Assembly (NCBI GenBank): GCA_905478725.1
Contig: CAJQJT010000264.1
Location: forward strand, 1-5,823
Reading direction: 5' to 3'
DNA length: 5,823 nt
Source of the DNA: an uncultured Pseudomonadales bacterium
GTDB lineage: Bacteria > Pseudomonadota > Gammaproteobacteria > Pseudomonadales > Porticoccaceae
Part shown: positions 1 through 5,300 of the stretch, in pieces
Layout: the number at the start of each line of letters is the position of its first letter
Numbering within the stretch: position 1 is the first letter of the stretch
Notes under the pieces: generated by a model
The model's database searches: none
Seen by the model: only the letters and a program-made list of their open reading frames with translations
What the model was told of the DNA's origin: nothing
Position numbers and translations under genes: made by a program

Positions 1-277
1 GTAAGGTCCTGCGGAGCGTTTTCGGTCGCGGCAATGCCAGTATTAGGCAGACTGGTGTGACTGGTGGTGGTGGGGTGTCTAGGCTGATCTCAAGGGTGGC
101 CTGCTCGGCGCTGAGAGTTTTGATAATTCCCTGACCGATGAGGCCGTTAATTTCACCTACTCGCACTGAGTCACCGACCTCGGCCCGTTGAACGGCGATT
201 AAATGCTCGAGCTGGCGACCGCTAACAGTCGCGGTCTGCTGAGTGATTTGGTCGGGCTTGAGCAGAAGAAGATTCAT
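1..277 (-). CDS. rsmE: 16S rRNA (uracil-1498-N3)-methyltransferase RsmE, N-terminal part
   Basis: RsmE methylates N3 of U1498 in 16S rRNA of the assembled 30S subunit, in the cytoplasm, using S-adenosylmethionine. Reading leftward from ATG at 277, the window shows 92 codons, beginning MNLLLLKPDQ and containing an RQLEHLIAVQRAEVGD stretch. That stretch matches the small N-terminal PUA-like RNA-binding domain (about residues 1-70). The ALPRPKTLRR motif (about 81-90) marks entry into the SPOUT methyltransferase domain. The family is about 240-250 residues, so roughly the last 150, including the SAM-binding knot, lie outside the window. The start fits the family, but no good Shine-Dalgarno sequence precedes it: the nearest purine run is the tRNA-Arg acceptor end, 18 bases upstream. 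The gene begins 14 bases after the tRNA-Arg CCA end and is probably co-transcribed with it. The identification comes from recognised motifs, not a search. Confidence 0.88.
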   Translation of the reverse strand, partial: MNLLLLKPDQITQQTATVSGRQLEHLIAVQRAEVGDSVRVGEINGLIGQGIIKTLSAEQATLEISLDTPPPPVTPVCLILALPRPKTLRRTL

Positions 278-291
278 GGCGGGGATTGTAA

Positions 292-367
292 TGGTCTCCC
301 CTTCAGGAGTCGAACCTGAAATTCAAGCTTAGGAGGCTAGCGTGATATCCAATTTCACCAAGGGGAG
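292..367 (-). tRNA. tRNA-Arg (anticodon CCU)
   Basis: A 76-base cloverleaf read on the minus strand. The acceptor stem CTCCCCT/AGGGGAG (361-367 with 296-302) pairs fully, with discriminator A and an encoded CCA (292-294). The D stem is GTG/CAC. The anticodon loop CTCCTAA puts CCU at 331-333. The T arm is TCAGG-TTCGACT-CCTGA. The anticodon stem CTAGC/GCTTG has one U-U mismatch at its second pair, and the first base is C rather than the usual G. CCU reads the rare arginine codon AGG. This gene lies immediately ahead of rsmE. Confidence 0.95.
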
Positions 368-375
368 GCGCGGGC

Positions 376-404
376 ATTATAACGAAAAGCTGCGGCGGTT
401 CCAT
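376..404 (-). promoter_or_regulatory. Promoter of tRNA-Arg(CCU)/rsmE
   Basis: A perfect TATAAT (376-381, minus strand) lies 17 bases from a weak -35 ATGGAA (399-404), which matches 3 of 6. The bases between the -10 and the tRNA are GCCCGCGC, a GC-rich discriminator typical of stringently controlled stable-RNA promoters. The expected start point is at about 368-369, so the primary transcript would carry only one or two bases ahead of the mature tRNA 5' end. Confidence 0.6.
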
Positions 405-471
405 GCCGAGTTTGGTTATAGATTTTGAAGCTTTGGGTTTTAGGTTGGGTCTGAGTCAGTGGAAGAATGAC

Positions 472-515
472 AAAAACAAAACAATGCGCCTGACAAGAGT
501 TAAGTCAAGCATTGT
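472..515 (-). terminator. Probable rho-independent terminator of the Rieske-ALDH operon
   Basis: On the minus strand, ACAATGC (509-515) pairs with GCATTGT (481-487), and TGAC (504-507) pairs with GTCA (491-494) inside an asymmetric interior loop. The stem is followed by a T-rich run, TTTTGTTTTTG, at about 472-482. It lies about 110 bases past the aldehyde dehydrogenase stop and before the tRNA-Arg promoter, where an operon end is expected. The stem is interrupted, so strength is uncertain. Apart from this I see nothing with gene-like features in 405-625. Confidence 0.5.
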
Positions 516-625
516 GGCCGCCATCTAAGGGGGATGACGGGGTCAGGCAATCTCGCTCTTTATGCATTGGCTAGGCGTCCAACCCCTTGAGAAAATTGGA
601 CTCGAGATTCACCAATAATTTTCCC

Positions 626-2077
626 TCAGTCCGGACTTGCAGCAACGCGTATCGCAACGTTTTTACTGCGTACATAGTTATATAGCGCCTCTTGCCCTTT
701 TTCTCGACCGAATCCAGAGAGACCTGTTCCGCCGAAGGGGGTTTCAATACCGCCGGCGTACCATTCATTGACAAATACTTGGCCAGCCTTCAATTCACGG
801 ATACCACGCAGGCAGTGATTAATGTCCTTGCTGAAAATACCCGCGACTAATCCGTAGTCAGTGCCATTGGCTAATTCCCAGGCCTGCTGCTCGGTATCGA
901 AAGGGGTTATGGCAATCACCGGACCGAAGACTTCTTGCTGAAACAAATCCATCTCAGCGCTGACATCGCAAAATACCGTTGGCTCAAAGAAATAGCCAGG
1001 CATCGACTTGGGTGTAGCGCCCCCTGTTACCAGTCGTGCGCCTTGCGCAACAGCCTGCTGGCAATGCTGCAATACCTGTCGCTGCTGGCCAGCAGAAGCA
1101 AGTGGTGTTAGATCACAGTTGTCAATTCCAGGTCCCAGAGTTAATCCCACTGCCAGATCGCGGACTCGCTTTATGACCTGATCATAAATACTGCGTTCCA
1201 CCAACAGTCTCGACATGGCGGAACAGACCTGCCCGGCATTAAAAAAGATGCCCCAGTAAACACTTTCGATTAATTGATCCAAGTCGGCATCGGCAAACAC
1301 CACTGCAGCGGACTTACCGCCTAGTTCCATTACTGAGGGCACAGCACGCTCTGCGGCGGCGTGCAGGATCGAGCGACCGGTTGGCACCGAGCCGGTAAAG
1401 ACAATCTGATTAATATCTGCATGTGCCACCAGAGCGCCACCAATGGTTGGGCCATCACCACAGAGAATACTGAGTGCTCCGGTGGGTAACCCGGCGCGCT
1501 GACATGCGGTCGCCAACCAGGTCATGGCTAAGGGTGTCAGCTCTGGTGACTTAACAATTACCGCATTACCTGCGGCCAGTGCCGGTGCCAGAGAGCGAGC
1601 ACAGATAGAGACTGGGAAATTCCAGGGTACAATTTGCACCGAGATTCCCTGTGGCTCATAGACGGTATAATCGACATAGTCTGTGCCCAGAGGAATGGAT
1701 GTCCCTTCGATTTTATCGGCCATGCCAGCATAGTATTCAAAATAGCGCGCCGCCTCAGCTAGCTCATCTTTGGCATCCTTAAGTCGCTTACCATTTTCTA
1801 AAACAACTAGCTCAACGGCTTGCTCGGCGATTGCGCGGATTTCATGCGCGATACGCAGCATTAATGCTGTGCGTTCCGCAGGTCGACAGTGACTTAATAG
1901 GCCTTGGTTGACACAGTTGCGTGCGGCGATCACGGCGGCTTCAACGTCACTTACCGTAGCACTGGCAATGGTGGCAAAAATCTCTCCTGTGGCTGGATTT
2001 TCAATTGCCAGGGTTTCAACGCTATCGACCCATTGGCCAGCGATAAAGTTTTTCCAGTGGTTGTTTTTTGCGCTCAT
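626..2077 (-). CDS. NAD(P)-dependent aldehyde dehydrogenase
   Basis: This cytoplasmic enzyme of the ALDH superfamily oxidises an aldehyde to its acid. The 483-residue length is normal and all family landmarks are present: PWNFPVS with the oxyanion Asn153, Lys176 in IVKSPE, FTGSVPTG (227-234) of the cofactor fold, Glu251 in MELGGKSA, nucleophile Cys285 in NAGQVCS, Glu382 in QEVFGPV, and a C-terminal GGTGLSGFGREKG. Glu179, just after Lys176, hints at NAD+ preference. The general look is of the betaine-aldehyde/semialdehyde group, but the substrate cannot be read from sequence. The start ATG (2077) overlaps the stop of the Rieske gene as ATGA, with only a weak AGGCGG site 10 bases upstream, so translational coupling is likely. 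By context it may oxidise the aldehyde released by the oxygenase, such as formaldehyde or, for a carnitine-type cleavage, malic semialdehyde. The family is certain; the role is inferred. Confidence 0.93.
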   Translation of the reverse strand: MSAKNNHWKNFIAGQWVDSVETLAIENPATGEIFATIASATVSDVEAAVIAARNCVNQGLLSHCRPAERTALMLRIAHEIRAIAEQAVELVVLENGKRLKDAKDELAEAARYFEYYAGMADKIEGTSIPLGTDYVDYTVYEPQGISVQIVPWNFPVSICARSLAPALAAGNAVIVKSPELTPLAMTWLATACQRAGLPTGALSILCGDGPTIGGALVAHADINQIVFTGSVPTGRSILHAAAERAVPSVMELGGKSAAVVFADADLDQLIESVYWGIFFNAGQVCSAMSRLLVERSIYDQVIKRVRDLAVGLTLGPGIDNCDLTPLASAGQQRQVLQHCQQAVAQGARLVTGGATPKSMPGYFFEPTVFCDVSAEMDLFQQEVFGPVIAITPFDTEQQAWELANGTDYGLVAGIFSKDINHCLRGIRELKAGQVFVNEWYAGGIETPFGGTGLSGFGREKGQEALYNYVRSKNVAIRVAASPD

Positions 2078-3258
2078 TGGTTTTGTGCCGCCTGATATTG
2101 GTCTGCTACCCAGCCGTGAAAGTGGTGACTGGGGACATCTTGAACCGGTGAAAATACGCCGCCGGTAAACCCTGGTGAATGACGCGCCTTTTGCATGCCC
2201 TCGACGGCAAAGATATCCTCGCCAAAAACCTGCTGCCAGCTCTCGGTGATGGCATCGCGACTCACTTGGTAGTTGTTGCTTTCAGCACCATCGGCTAAGT
2301 AGGAAAGCTGCAATTTCTCGATGGTTTTGTCGGCGGCCAGCGGCTGCAGAATCATCGCAAATGCATGATCCACTTGCAGCCCCAAAAGCACATTGGGATA
2401 GAGTGAGATATATTCGGCATGGCGTAATTTATCTTCCGGCCATTTTTCAAATTGGGGCAGTTCGGTGCCGGCGACATCGCAAAGTGTATAGGCATAACTG
2501 CCCTGACCCGACATATTTTTCGCAGCGACGATATTGTAATGTTTGTCCAGCGGCGAGTAGCTGTTGAGGGCAGGGTGGACCCAGGGTAAATGGTAGGCCT
2601 CACAATAGTTTTCTACCGCCAGCTTCCAGTTGGCTGTTACTTCAATGGCAATTGGCCCCTGAGCAGAGGGAACCGTGAGTTGTGAAACACCTGCAGGACC
2701 CATAAAGGGTGCCCAGCGTTCTTCCAAAGGCCCGATAAAGTCGGCGAAGTCTTCGGCATCAGCGGACAGATTGATAAATATAATCCCCATCCAGAGATGG
2801 CAGCGGACAGATTTTAAATTATTCTCGGCGCAGGAAAAATCGTCTAGTACATGGATACCTGAACCGCCTATATGGGGTGTTGCTTTTAGCATGCCATCGA
2901 GATCATAAAACCATGAGTGATAGGGACAGCGAACGCCTCGCGACTGATCCTTGGGCTCGGATACGAGAGTCATTCCGCGATGACTACAGACATTGTGGAA
3001 GACCTTTATCTGGCCTTCATTGGTGCGTGTGACTAATAGCGGCAAGCCCATAAAGTCAACCGGTAACAGGCTGCCATTTAATGGCAGTTCCGATACGAAG
3101 GTGAGCCCGGCCCATGTCTTTCCCAACAGGTTGTCGCGCTCAAAAGCAAATAATTGCGGGTCAGTATAGGTCAAACCAGGCATACCCCTTGCGGAGGAAA
3201 TAGGCTTAGTGACAGTATCTAAATCAATGGTCGGAATTTGCGTTGACGAGCCGTACAT
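2074..3258 (-). CDS. Rieske non-heme iron oxygenase, alpha subunit (quaternary-amine GbcA/CntA-like)
   Basis: A ring-hydroxylating-type oxygenase alpha subunit that would use O2 and electrons from a reductase to oxidise its substrate. Numbered from ATG 3258 (394 residues), the N-terminal Rieske [2Fe-2S] ligands are Cys91/His93 (NVCSHRG) and Cys111/His114 (RCPYHSW). The catalytic domain has ENYCEAYHLPWVHP with iron ligands His223 and His228, and Asp348 (GEDIFAVEGMQ) as the likely third ligand. The residue bridging the two centres is Glu220, not the usual Asp; carnitine oxygenase CntA is known to have Glu there. An open frame extends to a TTG at 3282, but ATG 3258 has a strong GAGGGG site 5 bases upstream, so I prefer it. 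The coupled ALDH and the divergent flavoenzyme suggest a quaternary or N-methylated amine such as glycine betaine, carnitine or a proline betaine. No reductase gene is nearby. Family is certain; substrate is unknown. Confidence 0.92.
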   Translation of the reverse strand: MYGSSTQIPTIDLDTVTKPISSARGMPGLTYTDPQLFAFERDNLLGKTWAGLTFVSELPLNGSLLPVDFMGLPLLVTRTNEGQIKVFHNVCSHRGMTLVSEPKDQSRGVRCPYHSWFYDLDGMLKATPHIGGSGIHVLDDFSCAENNLKSVRCHLWMGIIFINLSADAEDFADFIGPLEERWAPFMGPAGVSQLTVPSAQGPIAIEVTANWKLAVENYCEAYHLPWVHPALNSYSPLDKHYNIVAAKNMSGQGSYAYTLCDVAGTELPQFEKWPEDKLRHAEYISLYPNVLLGLQVDHAFAMILQPLAADKTIEKLQLSYLADGAESNNYQVSRDAITESWQQVFGEDIFAVEGMQKARHSPGFTGGVFSPVQDVPSHHFHGWVADQYQAAQNQ

Positions 3259-3263
3259 GGTCA

Positions 3264-3270
3264 CCCCTCT
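3264..3270 (-). promoter_or_regulatory. Ribosome binding site deciding the Rieske start
   Basis: AGAGGGG on the minus strand sits 5 bases ahead of ATG 3258. The alternative upstream start is a TTG at 3282 whose frame would run through this site. The spacing makes the ATG the better start and shortens the protein by 8 residues. Confidence 0.7.
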
Positions 3271-3294
3271 AAAGTCAGGCAATAGGATCTAATT

Positions 3295-3324
3295 ATTAGT
3301 CCGCCAGTTTAGTGCATTAATCAA
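3295..3324 (-). promoter_or_regulatory. Candidate promoter of the Rieske-ALDH operon
   Basis: TTGATT (3319-3324, 4/6) and ACTAAT (3295-3300, 4/6) are 18 bases apart on the minus strand, giving a leader of about 29 bases to ATG 3258. An overlapping AATAAT (3292-3297) matches better but at 21-base spacing. The -10 region overlaps the perfect palindrome CTAAT-T-ATTAG at 3289-3299, a possible operator. The element is weak, so an activator may be needed. Confidence 0.3.
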
Positions 3325-3334
3325 AGCCGCCGCT

Positions 3335-3380
3335 ACTTATAAGCGACTTCCTGTTACTTTATAAGACTTACTTATGAGCG
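3335..3380. promoter_or_regulatory. Three ACTTATAAG-type direct repeats in the divergent promoter region
   Basis: ACTTATAAGCG (3335-3345), ACTTTATAAGA (3356-3366) and ACTTATGAGCG (3370-3380) are three variants of one motif in the same direction. The first contains the perfect palindrome CTTATAAG. Their starts are 21 and 14 bases apart. They lie just upstream of the plus-strand -35 and between the two divergent genes, where a shared regulator would bind. The regulator is not in the window and its family is unknown. Confidence 0.4.
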
Positions 3381-3409
3381 TTGACGGCGTCTTCTGCGCC
3401 ACTCAATAT
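3381..3409 (+). promoter_or_regulatory. Candidate promoter of the FAD oxidoreductase gene
   Basis: TTGACG (3381-3386, 5/6) is 17 bases from CAATAT (3404-3409, 3/6). The leader to ATG 3445 would be about 30 bases. The good -35 with a poor -10, directly next to the repeated ACTTATAAG motifs, would suit regulated expression. Confidence 0.4.
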
Positions 3410-3444
3410 CAAGCTTAAACAGTCCCGCCAATAAAGGAAATTCG

Positions 3445-4794
3445 ATGTCTTTTGCACTCCCTAGCCAGTCTTCCTACGTCATTGTCGGTGCCGGTATTCA
3501 TGGCCTCAGTACAGCGTACCATCTTGCTCTTGAGCTCAAGGCTCGGGGCAGGGGTGATGGCAGGGATATTTTGGTGATCGATAAAACCGGCATTAGTGCA
3601 GGTGCGTCAGGCATTGCCTGCGGCGTCATTCGAAATAATTATTTCCAGCCGGCGATGCGTGAGTTAATGGCGCACAGCGTCAATATCTGGGAGAGTGACC
3701 CTGAGGCATACAGCTATCACCCAGTGGGTTATATGCAGATCAGCTGCGAATCCATGCACGAGGATGTCGCCTCTATCTATAAACAGCAACAGGCCATTGG
3801 CTATGATTCGACCTTTATAGAGGGTGCCAGAGACTGTACAGATTACATGCGCAATCTGTTTGATGACTGGCAAGCTCAGGGGATTACCTCGGTGCTACAT
3901 GAAAAATCTGGAGGCTATGCCAATAACAGCAAAGCACTGGAGGGGTTAGCGGCTAAAGCTCAGGCCCAGGGAGTGCAGATTGTCGGTGGTGTGACGGTGA
4001 CAGGGTTTACTCAGGACAACCAAAGTGCGATCACGGCGGTGCAAACAGATCGTGGCGATATTGCCTGTGACTATGTGGTGATTGCCCCAGGTCCCTGGGC
4101 AAAGCAGTTCTGGGATATGTTGCACATGCCCAGCACCATCAGTATCAAAAATCCCCATAGCGGTGTGATTGCCAATGATATCCCCATGTGGATTTACTGG
4201 TCATTGCAAGAGGGCACTCTGGGTGTTGACCCCAATCTTCAGAAAACCAACGATGGCCGAATGCCTCCTGTAATTCATGTGGATACTGATGCACCACTTT
4301 ACTCTGACATTGATGGCTCTTTGATCACCGAAAAAATGTGGGGTATCTATTACAAACCGGACTTTCATTTCAATGGTATTCAGGGTGGTGCCGCGCCATT
4401 TATTGTCGACAAACCAGCGGATGCGGTTGCCGTAGATCCCTATGGTCCCGAGTCCCCAGAGTTTATTGTTGGCGAAGATTTTGCAAACATGTGGGTGTCC
4501 GCGTTGGCACATTGCCAAAAACGTTTTTCCGGCACCATGGCAGAGTATAAAAATGAACCCTCCGGCGGAATTGGTGCGTTTACGCCGGATAGTTTTCCGG
4601 TATTTGATGTGTTTCACCACAACTGTTACATGATTGCCGACTCCAATCATGGTTACAAAATGATCGGAGTGGGTAAATTAATCGCTAGTGATATCTGTGG
4701 TGAAAACTCTCGTCTGTTAGAGCCCTTCCGTTTCTCGCGATACATTGAAGGCAAACTGCACCCTGTTTCCAATAGTCCCTTTCCTTGGAGCTAA
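3445..4794 (+). CDS. FAD-dependent oxidoreductase of the DAO / sarcosine-dimethylglycine oxidase family
   Basis: A 449-residue cytoplasmic flavoenzyme expected to oxidise an N-alkyl amino acid at the C-N bond. The N-terminal dinucleotide fold is clear: VIVGAGIHGLSTAYHLA (12-28) with the GxGxxG glycines, and acidic Asp46 ending the second strand (LVIDK) for the FAD ribose. SAGASGIACGVIRNN (51-65) is the following flavin-contact loop. The C-terminal FAD-binding part is GGIGAFTPDSFPVFD (374-388) and DSNHGYKMIGVGK (399-411); the latter corresponds to the GHGFK loop of monomeric sarcosine oxidase, with Lys405 retained. By my unaided alignment, the position of that enzyme's covalent-flavin cysteine is glycine here, so FAD is probably bound otherwise. 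The start has AAGGA 6 bases upstream. The gene is divergent from the Rieske-ALDH operon; by context it may take the tertiary or secondary amine left by the oxygenase. It has no C-terminal folate-binding domain. The family call is firm; the substrate is inferred. Confidence 0.88.
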   Translation: MSFALPSQSSYVIVGAGIHGLSTAYHLALELKARGRGDGRDILVIDKTGISAGASGIACGVIRNNYFQPAMRELMAHSVNIWESDPEAYSYHPVGYMQISCESMHEDVASIYKQQQAIGYDSTFIEGARDCTDYMRNLFDDWQAQGITSVLHEKSGGYANNSKALEGLAAKAQAQGVQIVGGVTVTGFTQDNQSAITAVQTDRGDIACDYVVIAPGPWAKQFWDMLHMPSTISIKNPHSGVIANDIPMWIYWSLQEGTLGVDPNLQKTNDGRMPPVIHVDTDAPLYSDIDGSLITEKMWGIYYKPDFHFNGIQGGAAPFIVDKPADAVAVDPYGPESPEFIVGEDFANMWVSALAHCQKRFSGTMAEYKNEPSGGIGAFTPDSFPVFDVFHHNCYMIADSNHGYKMIGVGKLIASDICGENSRLLEPFRFSRYIEGKLHPVSNSPFPWS

Positions 4795-4944
4795 GAATCA
4801 GGCTGCAGTGGTCGGCTAATCGGTCATACAGAATAAAGTTTTTCTTAGGGATATGTTTTTAGGGAGTACTGGCAGATCTGACGCAGGCACTTCTTGAGTT
4901 GCAGCATGAGTGGTGCCAAGACTACTTTGCGTATTCTTGAACTC
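4795..4944. other. Gene-free stretch between the flavoenzyme gene and the tandem repeats
   Basis: No credible coding region, and no clear terminator behind the flavoenzyme stop. A weak hairpin GGCAC/GTGCC spans about 4889-4919. The last bases (about 4926-4944) resemble the end of the adjoining repeat units (compare TTGAACTCGCTAGGG with TCGAACCCGCTAGGG), suggesting a decayed further copy on the left. Confidence 0.45.
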
Positions 4945-5103
4945 GCTAGGGTTCTCACCCTAGCCTGGGCGATACAAAAAGGTAGTTCGGTTTGGAAGGT
5001 CTGCGTTCTGGAGAAGGGATTGACGATTAAAAGACTTGGGTCTTCTAATCGGTTCTTCGAACCGCCTTTGGCGTCCAAAATGCATTCGCATTTAGTCGAA
5101 CCC
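4945..5103. repeat. Tandem repeat unit A (159 bp) of a hairpin-rich tRNA-Ser-associated repeat
   Basis: This unit matches the next one along its whole length with 4 substitutions and 2 single-base indels (about 96% identity). It opens with GCTAGGGT-TCTC-ACCCTAGC (4945-4964), an 8-bp stem whose minus-strand loop is the GNRA tetraloop GAGA. It then has an unpaired stretch, a long dyad (5025-5035 with 5040-5050), and short hairpins CGGTTC/GAACCG, CGCC/GGCG and AAATGC/GCATTT. The two indels shift the reading frame between units, so protein-coding selection is unlikely. The opening hairpin resembles the T-arm of the neighbouring tRNA-Ser read on the opposite strand. Confidence 0.9.
5020..5049 (+). 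promoter_or_regulatory. Sigma70-like promoter signal in repeat unit A
   Basis: TTGACG (5020-5025, 5/6) and TCTAAT (5044-5049, 5/6) are 18 bases apart on the plus strand. The spacer and -10 lie within the long dyad of the unit. A transcript from here would cross unit B and could end at the terminator near 5320, about 270 nt. Confidence 0.35.
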
Positions 5104-5264
5104 GCTAGGGTTCTCACCCTAGCCTGGGCGATACAAAAAGGGTAGTTCGGTTTTGAAGGTCTGCGTTCTGGGAGAAGGGATTGACGATTAAAAGACTTAG
5201 GCCTTTTAATCGGTTCTTCGAACCGCCTTTGGCGTCCAAAATGCATTCGCATTTAGTCGAACCC
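5104..5264. repeat. Tandem repeat unit B (161 bp)
   Basis: Second unit, directly abutting unit A. It has the same order of hairpins: GCTAGGGT/ACCCTAGC (5104-5123), the dyad 5186-5196 with 5201-5211, CGGTTC/GAACCG (5211-5225), CGCC/GGCG (5224-5234) and AAATGC/GCATTT (5239-5254). Three of its four substitutions relative to unit A fall in the long dyad or its loop. Confidence 0.9.
5181..5210 (+). promoter_or_regulatory. Sigma70-like promoter signal in repeat unit B
   Basis: TTGACG (5181-5186, 5/6) and TTTAAT (5205-5210, 5/6) are 18 bases apart. The -10 remains a 5/6 match although the hexamer differs in sequence from unit A. The expected start is near 5217. Confidence 0.38.
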
Positions 5265-5300
5265 GCTAGGGTTCTCGCCCTATCCCACCGCATACAAAAA
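5265..5300. repeat. Partial repeat unit C fused to an inverted tRNA-Ser 3'-end copy
   Basis: It starts like units A and B (GCTAGGGTTCTC) but then departs toward the tRNA-Ser sequence: CCCTATCCCACCG followed by CATACAAA, which on the plus strand copies the T-arm 3' strand, acceptor 3' strand and downstream tail of the minus-strand tRNA-Ser. Units A and B carry the corresponding CCCTAGCCTGGGCGATACAAA at this place, so all three appear to derive from a tRNA 3' end, with unit C closest to it. The unit runs into the terminator stem. Confidence 0.8.

Noticed and set aside
571..774. Small minus-strand frame overlapping the end of the aldehyde dehydrogenase
   Set aside because: It overlaps the conserved C-terminal ALDH region in another frame and has no ribosome site or known family.
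3259..3282. Longer Rieske reading starting at TTG 3282
   Set aside because: It adds eight residues with no family support and runs through the strong GAGGGG site that correctly precedes ATG 3258.
4201..4650. A 149-residue minus-strand open frame inside the flavoenzyme gene
   Set aside because: It lies entirely antisense to a gene with clear FAD-binding motifs, shows no recognisable domain and has no start signal; it is a shadow frame.
4845..5252. A 135-residue minus-strand open frame with an internal repeat across the tandem units
   Set aside because: The repeat units differ by two single-base indels, so the same DNA is read in different frames in the two copies. Differences cluster in an RNA-type stem rather than at third codon positions. 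It is best explained as an artefact of the structured repeat.
4945..5264. CRISPR array or minisatellite
   Set aside because: The units are about 160 bp, abut without unique spacers and number only two and a part. This is a tandem duplication of a structured element, not repeat-spacer architecture.
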